Assembly: GCF_014356525.2 (NCBI RefSeq)
Contig: NC_052507.1
Location: forward strand, 62,374,295 to 62,438,294
Source: Nilaparvata lugens
Taxonomy: Eukaryota; Arthropoda; Insecta; Hemiptera; Delphacidae
Reading direction: 5' to 3'
Length of the DNA: 64,000 nt
Positions 1 through 12,200 of this stretch are shown piece by piece. Position 1 is the first letter of the stretch, and each line of letters starts with the position of its first letter. Under the pieces are notes generated by a model, which saw only the letters and a list, made by a program, of their open reading frames with translations, ran no database searches and was not told the DNA's origin. The position numbers were made by a program, and so were the translations under genes.

Positions 1-123
1 TTCTGTGAGTAACAATTTCCAGTATATTATTATTAAAAAATAGTATAACATGTTCAAGATAAGACTACAATCATCCAAAACATATATATATATATACACA
101 TATATATATATAATATATATATA
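1..123. other. AT-rich intronic sequence ending in (TA)n
   Basis: No gene is seen here. The last 40 bases are an imperfect (TA)n tract that served as the target of the transposon that follows. By position this is inside an intron of the minus-strand serine protease gene. Confidence 0.6.
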
Positions 124-584
124 CAGGGTGTTTCAGAAGTAGTGTCGAGAATTTTAGGGTATTGTACCTGGATGCTAGGAGACTACAAATGTCATATTTG
201 AAGTGTCCAAAACTCAGCGGTTATCCTTATAGCTGCCATTTTGTTTTCTTCACTTAAAATTTTTATCTCAAGAACGAAATGTTGTATTGATCTGAAATTT
301 GGCATGAATATTTATGCTATAAAGACTCAACTATAAAAAATAAAAAAAAATTTTTCGTTGAAATTTTTCAAAATGACGGCCATTTTAAATCTTTGATGGC
401 GAATATCTCGAAAACCGTCCATTTTACAGAAAATTTACAAGAGACAAAAAAGTTAGCAAATTTTTTCACAATTCCAATGATACCTAATTTATTAAGATTG
501 GTCGAAGAATAACAGAGAAATTAATTTTTTTCGTACTGCATGCATGACCACTTTTCACCATTTAAAGATCAATATTAATTTTTT
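124..584 (+). repeat. Left terminal inverted repeat of the Tc1/mariner-type element
   Basis: Reverse-complement match to 2022-2483 with scattered single-base changes. It includes the AAAATGGCGGCCATTTTGAA-like and CATGCATG-containing segments, present in opposite order in the right arm. Confidence 0.9.
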
Positions 585-834
585 AATTCCAGATTTATTT
601 AAGATGAAGCTTTGAAACTCGGTATGGCTCCATATGGGCAAACAGATGATTTTACAATGGTTTTCAGATGATAATGTTTGTCTTGTAAAAGTATTGTTGT
701 TTCATTAAAAGTAAAGAACCAGATGTAGTGCTTCCTATTTCTTAGTCTCACGTTTCCTTGGTCTTATTTCTATCTTAAATTTCCAGTTTCAATATTTTCT
801 TACGTTGCTTCTACACAAATATTTAATTATTGTA

Positions 835-1911
835 ATGGAATTTAGTTCGCTGGAGTACACCGATATTCACTTCATGTATGGAGCAGCTCTTGGCAATGCG
901 ACCGAAGCAAGAAGAATGTATGCAGCTGCATTTCCAAACCGCCGTCTCCCTTCCGACAAGGTGTTCACAAGAACTCACAATCGGCTGAGAGAAGTTGGTT
1001 CATTTGAACGGAACAGGGTAATTGCTGGTAGGCCTCGAGCAGTTCGAAATGTTGCTTTTGAAGAGGAAGTATTGCAGAAATTCGATTTCAATCCTAGAAC
1101 GAGTACGAGAGCAGTTGCAAAGCAAATCAATTCAAGTGCTTCTTCTGTGTGGCGTGTACTAAACAAGGAAAGACTTCACCCCTTCCGCTTTCAAAAAGTT
1201 CACTCATTGGTTGAACGCGACTATGAGCCAAGAGTAAACTGTGCCCGTTGGTTTCTTCAGCAAGACATTATCCAACCAAATTTTCTAGAAAATGTGTTAT
1301 TTACCGATGAGTCCAGCTTTACAAGAGAAGGAATCTTCAACTCTCGCAACAGTCACGTCTGGGCCTTAGACAATCCTCATGAGGTCAAAGTGCGTGGTTA
1401 TCAGCATAGATTTTCGCTGAATGTTTGGACGGGTATCTTAGGTAATCGCGTGATTGGACCATACATTCTTCCTAATCGTCTGAATTCTCCCACGTACATT
1501 ACTTTTTTAAGAGACATACTACCAGAACTTTTGGAAGATGTGCCTCTTGCAAACAGATATAATATTTGGTTTCAACATGATGGTGCCCCTGCTCATTTCG
1601 GAAATGTTGTTACGGACTTTCTGAACATGACCTATCGTCAGCGGTGGATTGGGCGGGGTGGACCAGTACCGTGGCCCGCACGTTCACCTGACCTCAACCC
1701 TTTAGATTTTTTTTTCTGGGGCCATATGAAAGACCTTGTTTACAGCACGCCAGTAGAAAACGAAGAAGACCTTGTGGCAAGAGTGGTTGCTGCAGCAGGT
1801 GCCATTCAAGATGATGAAAATGCTTTTATAGCAGTTCGACGGTCCATGATTGAAAGGTGCAGACTGTGTAATCAAGTTGAAGGACGGCATTTTGAGCAAT
1901 TGCTGCATTAG
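835..1911 (+). CDS. Tc1/mariner-type DDE transposase, 358 aa, intact
   Basis: Cut-and-paste transposase acting in the nucleus on its own inverted repeats. An N-terminal helix-turn-helix region (about residues 10-110, with a GRPRAV stretch as in AT-hook-like linkers of this superfamily) binds DNA. The DDE_3-type catalytic core follows. The likely triad is D158 (FTDESSF), D249 (FQHDGAPAH) and D286 (ARSPDLNPLDFFFWG). I count 36 residues between the second and third Asp, a DD36D arrangement. The first ATG is at 835; the frame is open 10 codons upstream but without an ATG. No stops or frameshifts. The 358 aa length is normal for mariner-like transposases (about 340-360). It lies centrally between the inverted repeats. 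Confidence 0.93.
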   Translation: MEFSSLEYTDIHFMYGAALGNATEARRMYAAAFPNRRLPSDKVFTRTHNRLREVGSFERNRVIAGRPRAVRNVAFEEEVLQKFDFNPRTSTRAVAKQINSSASSVWRVLNKERLHPFRFQKVHSLVERDYEPRVNCARWFLQQDIIQPNFLENVLFTDESSFTREGIFNSRNSHVWALDNPHEVKVRGYQHRFSLNVWTGILGNRVIGPYILPNRLNSPTYITFLRDILPELLEDVPLANRYNIWFQHDGAPAHFGNVVTDFLNMTYRQRWIGRGGPVPWPARSPDLNPLDFFFWGHMKDLVYSTPVENEEDLVARVVAAAGAIQDDENAFIAVRRSMIERCRLCNQVEGRHFEQLLH

Positions 1912-2021
1912 TATCAGTGAACCGATTTGAGTGAAATTAATATTTTTCAATGTAAAATAAAATTGGAGGAAAGTTATTCTTTTATATTTCTGTAATAAGA
2001 ACGGTTTTCATGAAATTATAA

Positions 2022-2483
2022 AAAAAATTAATATTGATCTTTAAATGGTGAAAAGTGGTCATGCATGCAGTACGAAAAAAATTAATTTCTCTGTTATTCT
2101 TCGACCAATCTTAATAAATTAGGTATCATTGGAATCGTGAAAGAATTTGCCAACTTTTTTGTCTCTTGTAAATTTTCTGTAAAATGAACGGTTTTCGAGA
2201 TATTCGCCATCAAAAATTTAAAATGGCCGCCATTTTGAAAAATTTCAACGAAAAAATTTTTTTTATTTTTTATAGTTGAGTCTTTATAGCATAAATATTC
2301 ATGCCAAATTTCAGATCAATACAACATTTCGTTCTTGAGATAAAAATTTTTAAGTGAAAAAAACAAAATGGCAGCTATAAGGATAACCGCTGAGTTTTGG
2401 ACACTTCAAATATGACATTTGTAGTCTCCTAGCATCCAGGTACAATACCCTAAAATTCTCGACACTACTTCTGAAACACCCTG
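2022..2483 (-). repeat. Right terminal inverted repeat of the Tc1/mariner-type element
   Basis: Inverted partner of 124-584; ends CACCCTG followed by TA. Confidence 0.9.
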
Positions 2484-2514
<31 letters not shown>

Positions 2515-2553
2515 TATATATATTATATATATATATATATAATATATATATAT
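2484..2553. repeat. (TA)n microsatellite
   Basis: Imperfect TA tract that continues the target tract left of position 124. It is also the left edge of the P repeat, as at 49.9 kb. Confidence 0.9.
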
Positions 2554-2996
2554 GAGAATAGTTGTTTACTAAGCACTTCCGAAAGAAGAACTGGAAGGTG
2601 ATAGCTCTAGCAAATCTGAGGTAATCTGAATATCAGGAAATTGTCCAAGTATTTTTATTTTTTATTCTGATTTTTCTAAATAACCTAAAAGATGATGTTC
2701 AATTATGTGGAAGGTTGAGTTTATACTTTTTTATTCTTTCAAATGACAATAAGATGATATTATTATAAATGTTTTAATTATTGAATAATGAACACAAATA
2801 ATGAAAAGTTTTTCGATCAGCTGTTTTTTGATCACCTTTCTTAGTTCCATGTTAGCGGCTGGAAAGGGTACTCTTTCCGGCCTAGGCCGGAAAGAAACCT
2901 GTTCTGACGTCAGACGAGAGTCGTCTGCAAACAATGTCTGTCAGATCTACGTAGGGACTGGAAAACAGCTGCTTTCTCTGTAGTGTGGCGAAAAAT
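2554..2996 (+). repeat. P repeat, copy 1, with a 22 bp perfect palindrome
   Basis: Starts ATGAGAATAGTTG after the (TA)n tract and matches 49939-50336 over about 400 bp. It carries the palindrome whose half is CTTTCCGGCCT (around 2870-2892) followed by a TCAGACGAGAGTCGTCTG hairpin. The short frames here are not convincing genes. Class unknown. Confidence 0.7.
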
Positions 2997-3143
2997 TCTT
3001 ATTGTTTAGGTTATTAGTGGATAAACCAATGTTTTTGAGGTGGGTGATATAAAAACACTGAAGTCATACGTTTTCCTGATGGAATGCAATGATTTCAGGA
3101 TGTATTAATAAATGAAAGGTGGACCAGTTTCTATATGTCTCAC
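2997..3143. other. Intron sequence next to exon 4
   Basis: Nothing recognised. The base pair run TCTCAC at 3138-3143 is the GTGAGA splice donor of the minus-strand protease exon. Confidence 0.5.
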
Positions 3144-3229
3144 CTGCCAAGGCCACACTCCGAATTGAGCATTCCTGCCTCCAACTATCCTCACTTCATG
3201 CCGAGGAAATAAAGGTGAGACTCCGCAAG
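3144..3229 (-). CDS. Protease exon 4: activation site and start of the catalytic domain
   Basis: Minus-strand acceptor TTTTTCAG precedes 3229, and donor GTGAGA follows 3144. The first two bases complete the Ser codon left open by exon 3. The exon then reads CGVSPLFP, HEVR, IVGGRNAQFG and VWPWQ. R/IVGG is the zymogen cleavage site of trypsin-like proteases, and the Cys before it is the one that usually stays disulfide-linked to the catalytic chain. It ends at phase 0. At 86 nt it is too short to stand out as an open frame. Confidence 0.88.
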
Positions 3230-6200
3230 CTGAAAAATACAAGATAATAGCATAAAGATATTTTATTTGTCTTCGATAAGTCTCTTGAACCTAGCTATCA
3301 TTAGTAGAGTTAGTGGTAGAGTTCCCTGGGCAAGTACCAACTATCTTGTGAACACTCCCAATGAAAACGTTCATGGTAGAGTACTAGTTTTTAGTAGAGT
3401 GGAGTGGGATAGCACCGTGGGATAGTACTCTACCACTTGCCTTCCCCCACTTGCCTTCTCACTCTACTCTACCAATACTTAGCTAATGAAAACAGTCTCG
3501 AACTAGTAGAGTAGATTCGTGCAGTAGGCTTTCAAGTTTAAGAAGTCGTCGTCGTCTTCCTACAAGGATTAGGCAAATTGCCTGTTCCGACTTCAAACTC
3601 ACCTTCAAAATCACATCCATCTTTTACGGGGTCTGCCCACACTTATCCTTCCAACCGGGTTATACAACATGACTGCCCTGGGAATCCTGTCGCTCTCCAT
3701 CCTTTCAACATGCTCTTTCCAGTTTTGCCGATTTTCTTCGATCTTCTGCCATATGGAGATTATGTTGAGCTCGCTTCTTATATCAACATTATGAAGCCTA
3801 TCTTCCCTTGTGCACCCTTTTACTGCTCTTAAAAACCTCATTTCGGCAGCCTGTAACCTACTCCATTCTTTCTTCCTAGGTATCCAAGATTCAGAGCCAT
3901 ATAAGAGCGTTGGAATAGCAATAACCTGTCTCTCTCCTATTTATTGTTCCACAAATGGATTAGAATCTATTCAATTTTACACTCAAGTCTTGGTCCATTC
4001 CATAGGTTATATCACAACCCAAATACTTGAAGTGTGATACTTGTTCCAGGACTTTATTATCGAGGACTATTTTAGATCTCAATGGATATTTTCCCTGGAA
4101 AGCCATCACCTTCGTTTTGCTGAATGAGATCTTCATACCATACTCAGCACTGAGGAGATTCAGATGGTATAATTCTCTCTGCAGATCATCCTCAGTTTCT
4201 TGCAAGATTACCTGGTCATCAGCAAACCACAGTGAACTGAGAATCATTGTAGGAGATATCTGGATGCCTCCTTGTATCTTTTGCTTCCAACTTCTACACA
4301 GATCATCAGCATACACATTGAACAATGTTGGAGAGAGCGGACAACCATGTCTTAAGCCAACATTGGTGCAAATTTCCTGTGTCAATGAACCTGAACAATC
4401 CAAGATTATAGTCGTTCCATGATACAAGCTCTTGATAACCTCAACTAGGTGGATTGGGAAACCTCTTCTTATTAATTTTTCAAATAATAACTGTCGAAGG
4501 TTTAAGAAGTATTGTTATTTATTAAAACGTCAAATCAAATCAAAGTTCATTCATCAAAACCAATTACAATACAAATTTGGATACTATAGCATTCAATACA
4601 AATAATACAAAGGAGTTTCATGCATTGAATTATTTCTCAATAGGCATAGATTGAGATGATTGATAATCAGAGGATCGGCAACGTTGTTCTCCTATCTTTC
4701 TCCTCTACCATTAAAACGTGGACCTTAACTATAGACAAAGTCAACTTTTATTACTATGGTGGAGCGTCTACTTACAGCCAAGAGACTGATGTAGATTGAT
4801 GTAGATTAAGAAGCGTTATTTATAACTTTGGTAATAAATAGGTCACACCGGGAATGTTGCTCAGGAATACAGCATTTGATACAACTTTTAATGAGCAATA
4901 ATCACGCTACATTACCATTATATCCCAGGTGAAAGTAAAAATTCCACTCATAAATTAAACTGGACTGAATAGAAAACACTGAAGACATGACTCTAGATCA
5001 CTACTTATTCTCAACTTATCAATTGCTATAGTGAAGTCCAAGTTATAATGGTTGTGGAGAAAGATAGGAGAACAACATTGCCGATCCTCTGTCTTATCAA
5101 TGCCTTCTATAGATGGTAGCTGATACCGATTCATTGATGTTAATAGAAGTAATAAAAGTTGACATCGTAAAGAGTGTGGTCCACGTTATAATGACAGTGG
5201 AGAAAGATAGGAGAACAACGTTGCCGATCTGTCTTGTCAATGCCTTCTATAGATGGTAGCTGATACAGGTTTATTGATGTAATATCAACTGTTCATTCTC
5301 GTTTAAAATAATTAATTATATTTTACGAAGATATATTTTTCAATGTCCGATTTATTAAAGCTGGCAGAATTGGGTGGATCGGGCACTTGCTGAGAATGGG
5401 TGATGTAAGGATTGCCAAATGTATATGGAGGGAAAGAATATATAACTAGTAGTTCTGTGAACAGTAGACCTCGCGCTCAGTAAGTTACATTGACCTGTTG
5501 TTATGTTTTCTCAAAAATTAATAAATAATTTATCAATTTAAAATGTCTAGAAAAAATCCTATATAAATATAGAGCTTTCTGTCCTATCGTACCGTGACGT
5601 GTCGTCCCGGAATGTGAGTGTGAGCGCTGTTATCAGGTCTGGCTGCAACTGTCTACAACGTTGATGGGAAGATACAACTTTCAAGATGTTCGATGTTTTT
5701 GAACGGGTAGTATTATAGTCAACCTGTCTACTAACGTTGATGGAAAGATAAATTTTCAAGATGTTCGATGTTTTTGAACGGATAGTATTATAGTCCACTA
5801 GACAGTTGATTTATGATGAATAATTCTATAGTCTGATTTTCACTCTAATATTGGCGTATGAAGGAGGCTCCTTTTTCCTTTTATTATCCTTGAAATGCAA
5901 AATTTCCATAAACCTTGTATATACGTCGACGCGCAATTTGAAAAGGAACATACCTGTCAAATTTCATGAAAATCTATTACCACGTTTCGCCGTAAATGCA
6001 CAACATAAAAACATATGAACATTAAGAGAAATGCCAAACCGTCGACTTGAGTCTTAGACCTCACTTCGATCGGTCAATAAAGGAAGAAAAAGAAGACCAA
6101 GAAATAGATGGACAGATGACGTTGAGCATGATTTGAGAACGCTTGGAGTTCGAAACTGGAAAAGGCAGGCAGTCGATCGGGAGAGATGGAGAGGCTTTGT

Positions 6201-9200
6201 GAGGGAGGCCAAGGGTTGTAGCGACTTGTAGAGCTAAGGAGTAAGTGAGTATATATTTCAATAATTTCATAATGAATCTTCATAATTAATTAAATATTCT
6301 GTTAATTAATTATCAATTCTACACTGTTAAAAGTCGATCTGGAAACAGAGCAAACCGAAAAAGAGATATTGCTATCCGCTTTGTTGAATGATAGACAAGG
6401 ACAGCAATACCATTGCTAATTGAACACTGCCATTATAACGTGGACTTCAATATAGACCGAAGGAATATTATTTATAAGGATGCATGTAAGATCCTCATAA
6501 TTATTTTCTATTATAGTTGTATTTATGTTTCTTTATAAGGTATTTATAGTGATGATTAACATGTACGGTAGAGTATATAGTGAGATCAACGTTATAATGG
6601 TAGTGCTATCCTTGTCTATCATCCAACAAAGCTGATAACGCTATCTCTTTCTCGTTTTCTCTGTTGCCAGATCGTTTCCAACAATGTAGAAATATAACTA
6701 ACAAAATATTTAATCTTCATTATGAAAATTGATTATGAAATCATTGAAAAATATAATTTTTTGCTTAATAAAATATAATTGATTATTTTAAACGACAATG
6801 AACCGTTAATATTACATCATCAAACCTGTATCAGCTACCGTCCATAGAGGGCATTGACAAGACAGAGGATCGGCAACGTTTTTCTCCTATCTTTCTCCAC
6901 TGTCATTATAACATGGACCTAACGATAGACTGAAGGTATATTATTCATAAGGATGCATGTAAGATCCTCATAATTATTATTTCCCATTATCGTAGTATTT
7001 ATCTGCTTCTTTATAAGGTATTTATAGTGTGGTACGGTAGAGTCTACAGTAGTATATTCTCTGTAAACATGAAGTGCAGAAATTGATTGCCCTATTCCTC
7101 TTAACTACCGTTTGGGAGAAATAAGTTATGGTATTTTTATTATCAATCCGTATAGTTTTTCTATGCAAGCTTTCAACGGCATAAAATATTGAGCTCCAAC
7201 TAATACAGATATGGAATAAACTTAACTTACTCTTAACGGCATGAACGATTGTTTAAGGCTTTCTCTAATGCAAGAAAATCAGTTTATGAACAGAAATCCA
7301 CATCTCATAACATAATCTATCTATATATATTATATATAAAAGCGAAATGGCACTCACTGATTGACTGACTGACTGACTCACTCACTCACTCACAGAACTA
7401 AAAATCTACCGGACCAAAAACGTTCAAATTTGGTAGGTACGTTCAGTTGGCCCTTTAGAGGCGCACTAAGAACGGATTTGGAAAATTTTCCAAAGATACG
7501 CCCAAAATCTGCGTTTTTCCAGCGATTTTTTTTTTGCGTTTTCTCAGCTTTATCGAGAACAAATAAACAGAAAATGTTCAAATTTAGTACAGATGCTCAG
7601 CTATGGTGTAATAATGTTGTGTTAGAAGGAATTTGCAATAACGTCAAAGATACGCCCAAAATCTGCGTTTTTCCAGCGTTTTTTTAGCGTTTTCTCAGAT
7701 TTATCGAGAACAAATGAACAGAAATTGTTCAAATTAAGTACAGAAGCTCAGCTAGGGATGTGTTAGAAGGGATTTGAAATAACGCCAAAGATACGCCCAA
7801 AATTAGCGGTTTTTTGCGTTTTCTCAGTTCTTTCATCAAGTAATAGACAGTAAATGTTCAAATTTGGTATAGAAGCTAAGCTAGGGTGTAATAATGTTGT
7901 GTTAAAATGAATAAGAAATAACGCCAAAGATATCAAGAACAAATGAACAGAAAATGTTCAAATTTACTAAAGACTACATCAACTAAGTCGGCCACGTTTG
8001 ATGTTATATCCGATTTGTTGGGAGCTCTGGATGGGTCATGGAGGGCTGTGGGTGTCTTCTGTGACTTATCCAGGGCGTTCGAGATGGTCGATCATGAACT
8101 CCTTTTAAGTAAGCTTAAATTTTATGGATTTAGAGGTCATGCAGAGGTGTTTTTGAGATCCTATCTTGTGGATGGATACCAGGCTATGAAAAATGATTGT
8201 GAGGGCTCTCAGGTTCTTTCTGAATGGCAGCTGGTTATGCGAGGGGTTCCTCAGGGCTCCATACTTGGGCCTTCATTGTTTAATATATTTATCAACGACT
8301 TGCCCTACAATGTTGATGGTAAATTGGTGTTGTATGCTGACGACACAACAATCTTACTTGAAGGAAACAAATATCAAGATGTCGTGGAGAAGGCTAAGAT
8401 TGCCATGCAGCAGCTCAATGGATTGTTTTATGATAATTCCTTGAGGCTTAATCTAAGCAAGACAAATTTTATTAAGTTCTCTATGAGAGGTAATGAGAAT
8501 GATCCAGCTATTGTGGGATGGGAGTGTCCTGCTACTGATAAGACAAAGTTCCTGGGGATTGAATTGCAGGCAAACTTGAAATGGGATGGTCACATAGAGA
8601 AACTCCAGAAAAGGCTTTACTATGCTCTCTTTGCTCTGAGGACTGTTAAGTCGAATTCAAATCTCAGGACAGTTCTAAAGGTTTACCATGGGTATTTTCT
8701 TTCACTCATTAGATTTAGTATTTTGTTTTGGGGGGCTGGAAGAATTCATTTGAACACAAACTTAAAATGCAGAAAAAAGCACTTCGGATTTTGGGGGGAG
8801 TGGGTCCATCTTTCTCCTGTGAGACCATATTCAAGGCACTCCGACTACTTACAGCTCCAGCAATATACTTCCTGGAAATTGTTTCGTTTGTGTTCAAAAA
8901 CAAAAATATTTTCAATTCTAACCGAATTTGTCATACTTATGAAACACGAGGTAAAAATACAGGATTATTCCAGTTCCCTATCCATAGACTGACTCTTCTC
9001 GAAAAGGGACCGTATTATTCAGGACTCAAGTGTTCTAATCGCATTCCCGAGGATATAAGGCTGTGTAGCAGCTATAAGTTATTTGTTTCAAAGATAATTA
9101 GGACACTGGTAGAGGCTTGTCCTTATACCATTGAGGAGTGTCTTAGAGCATTCATGTGACTCCATTCTAAAAATGACATGTTGTATGCCACTTGAGCACC

Positions 9201-12200
9201 GCTCAGAATTTGTGGCTTCACACAACAAAAATATAATAATAATAATAATAATATAATAATATAATAATATAATAATATAATAATAATAATAATAATAAAG
9301 AAGCTCAGCTGGGGTGTAATAATGTTGTTTTAGAAGGAATTTGAAATAACGCCAAAGATACGCCCAAAATTAGCGGTTTTTTGCGTTTTCTCAGCTCTTT
9401 CATCAAATAATAGATAGTAAACGTTCAAATTTGGTACAGAGGTTTAGCTAGGGTCTAAAAATTTTGTGATGAGGTGACTTTAATATTTCATCAAAGATAC
9501 GCTCAAAATCAGCGTTTTTCTCAGCTTTTCTGCGTTTTCTCAGTACTCTGACTTTCTGATGGAATGAATTATTATGCCCAAATGAAAAATGCTGGCGAGC
9601 GAAGCGAGCCCACTGATCTCATTTTTGGACGATCCAGTCGGGGGTCCAGGGGGCGGAGCCCCCTGGCTAGACGGCGAAGCGAGCCTTACGGCTAGTTTTA
9701 TCGTATAATTGTACTTAGTAGAGGGTGCTTCTCATTGAGAATATTGAAGTCACTATTGAAAAAAGAATATTTACTTACAGTTTATCATGGCTGTTTTGCA
9801 TCGGTGATGTCATGTAAAATGGAAGCTTGGGGGTTCTCATCCTATTCCAATGAGGTGTTCAAAATACAGAAGCGTGCTATCGGAATCCCAGTATATCATA
9901 CATGTAGGGGGACTTTTAGCAGACTTGTTATTATGACATTCTATGTCCTTCTCATTTATCGGTCTGTTAAATAATATAAGAAGGAATAGTGATCGTTTTG
10001 CTAGGAGCTAGTCACCATTATTCTACAAGACATGGTACCAATTTGTTACTTACCCAACATCGTCTTGCCTTGTCTGGAGGGGATATAAATGTCACTGGTA
10101 TTAAAATTTATAATAAATTACCAGATAGTTTGAAGTCGACTGATAATGATGCTTTGTTAAGGAAAAACTTGAAAATTTTGTTGTAGAAGCAATGTTTTAC
10201 TCATTGAATGAGTTTTTATCTGGCTGACTTTTTCTGACTTTTATAATATTAATAAAATTCTAAAAAACATTTTACCTATGTGTATATTTCTATTTATGAC
10301 GACTGAGGTATACATACATTTCTTGCTATTGTATTTATACAGAAAATAAAGAATTTGAATCGTACTCAAGAAAAATAACTACAAGGACTATGATTTAAAA
10401 TTTGAAATATCGGGGCACCGAGATCCGCTCGCTATTTATTTATTCATTGACTTTTAAAAAACCGAACACAATTCTTTGAAATGATTGGGGAAGAACCTAC
10501 AGGCACAGCCCAAAACTGTTTCTTTCCCGAATTTTGATTTATACACTGTAGATAGTTCAGAAAGTGGGTAATGTTCCATACACTTGAATTCAGGTTCAAT
10601 GTTCTGTTCAAGCATTTGAAAACAAAAAAATATAATTTGGATTATATACAAACCAATTTGAATAACAAAATACCACTCACTAATCACTTGAAAATTGTCA
10701 AATGATGATCAACTTTGGAAATTATGATATACTCTAGTTTAGGAGGATTATCATGTCAAGTCAAATAAACAGATTATGTTGATTAAATTGTCTAGCTAGA
10801 TAAAATTTCTCGCTGATTGATTATGATTACACAGCTGGAAATAATTCTGTCTCTCTCCCACACAGGCACACACATCTTCTGTTATCGAGAGACGACGAAA
10901 TTATCATCTGTTTTCCAAGGATGAATTATCCTTTTAATGTCGTTCAGCGAGTTTTCTCAAGGATGAGACCTAGTGCAATCGAATCTTTATATCATAAACC
11001 TACTGTGTTCCAAATTTCGTGAAAATCGTTAGAGCCGTTTTTTGAGATCCGTTAAACATAAATAGCCAGATATAAAAATAGCCAGATATGAAAGTAACCA
11101 GATATTTAAATACAAATTTGCTCGCTTAATATAATAGGATATTTGAACATAAACGCCCTATACCATGGCATATCTACTTGAGCTATTTTTCCTCCATGAC
11201 TTAACCTAACAAATTTACAATTGTCTACTCACATTTCTTTTTGTCCCGGCTTGCCGGCACAGTGCCCGGCGGCTTTTTATGTGGTTTCGGTGTTGGCACT
11301 TTCACAGTAGTGGATGCCTCCGTGGTTGTGCTCGGTGGAGGTTTCGGAGACGTCGACGTGCGTTTAGTGGTGGTTGTCGGACGACTAGTCGTTGTCGTCG
11401 TTGTTGTCGTCGTTGTCGGACGACTTGTCGTTGTAGTTGTCGTTGGCCTCCTGGTGGTGGGGGAGGGGGTAGATGAGGTGGAGGGAGGGGATGATGATGA
11501 CGTCATAGGAACGGGACGCACAGGTCGACTGTGGTTAGGACGACTCTGGTGGTGGAAGTGGTTGCTGTGGTGGGGCTTCGGCTTGCCCTTGGTGACGAAG
11601 GGTGTGCTGTGCTTGTGGTTGTAGCTGGAGGAAGAGGAAGAGGATGATGAGGATGAGGCAGAGGAGGCAAGAGGGTCGACCATGTTGTCGTGTGATGGAC
11701 GGTATTGGTGGTGGCTCCACCTGTTCACAAATAGATTATTGTTATTCTAAAATATTGTAATATAGTCAGAGAAGAGACGAATTTAATGAAATATCACAAA
11801 GCCTCATGCTGTATAAAATATCATATACAGCACTGATGCTGTAAACCAGGACTCTTCAACCTACGGCCCGCGGGCCACATCCGGCTCGCGGATAGATTTT
11901 GTCCGGCCCGCCAAGAGTTATTGTAACAGATTTTTTAAAATATATATTCACACAAAGAAGGTAACCTACTCCCATTTTACAGTTCTCTCCCAGAAAGAGA
12001 CTTTAAAAACATAAAAAACCATGCTCAAGCTATGTTTTCTCTTATTGGATCTCCCTACAAGTGTGAGCAGACATTTTCAAAAATGAAGTTTGTTAAATCC
12101 AAATACAAATCTTCCTTATCAGATGAACATTTGAAATAAGTTTTAATGATTGGAACCACAAAGTTTGATCCTAAATGGGCGGACATTTTGAGTGGAAAAC

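Larger units (their letters stand above)
124..2483 (+). mobile_element. Complete Tc1/mariner-superfamily transposon with about 460 bp inverted repeats
   Basis: The element begins CAGGGTGTTTCAGAAGTAG and ends with the exact reverse complement; both ends abut TA, the target duplication of IS630/Tc1/mariner elements. The inverted repeats run about 460 bp inward (124-584 and 2022-2483) with few differences, which is long for this superfamily. Between them is one open transposase frame (835-1911). It is 2360 bp and landed in a (TA)n microsatellite, inside an intron of the minus-strand protease gene. Intact ends plus an uninterrupted frame suggest a young, possibly mobile copy; activity itself is inferred. 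Confidence 0.93.
7317..9695 (+). mobile_element. Helitron-like element carrying a LINE insertion
   Basis: The left end begins TCTATCTATATATATTATAT after an A, then GACTGACTGACTGAC and four diverged repeats of a segment with AAGATACGCCCAAAATCTGC. The right end is GGCGAAGCGAGCCTTACGG followed by CTAG and a T. TC start, CTAG end, A/T flanks and absence of inverted repeats fit a Helitron. No Rep/helicase frame is present, so it would be non-autonomous. A LINE (about 7970-9299) lies inside. Boundaries are inferred. Confidence 0.55.

Noticed and set aside
2731..2983. Protein encoded by the P repeat (MFADDSRL...)
   Set aside because: FADD here is chance; no other reverse transcriptase block, and the frame decays in the second copy.
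11241..11624. Plus-strand Val/Gly-rich open frame
   Set aside because: It is the antisense shadow of protease exon 3, which has splice signals and phase support on the minus strand.
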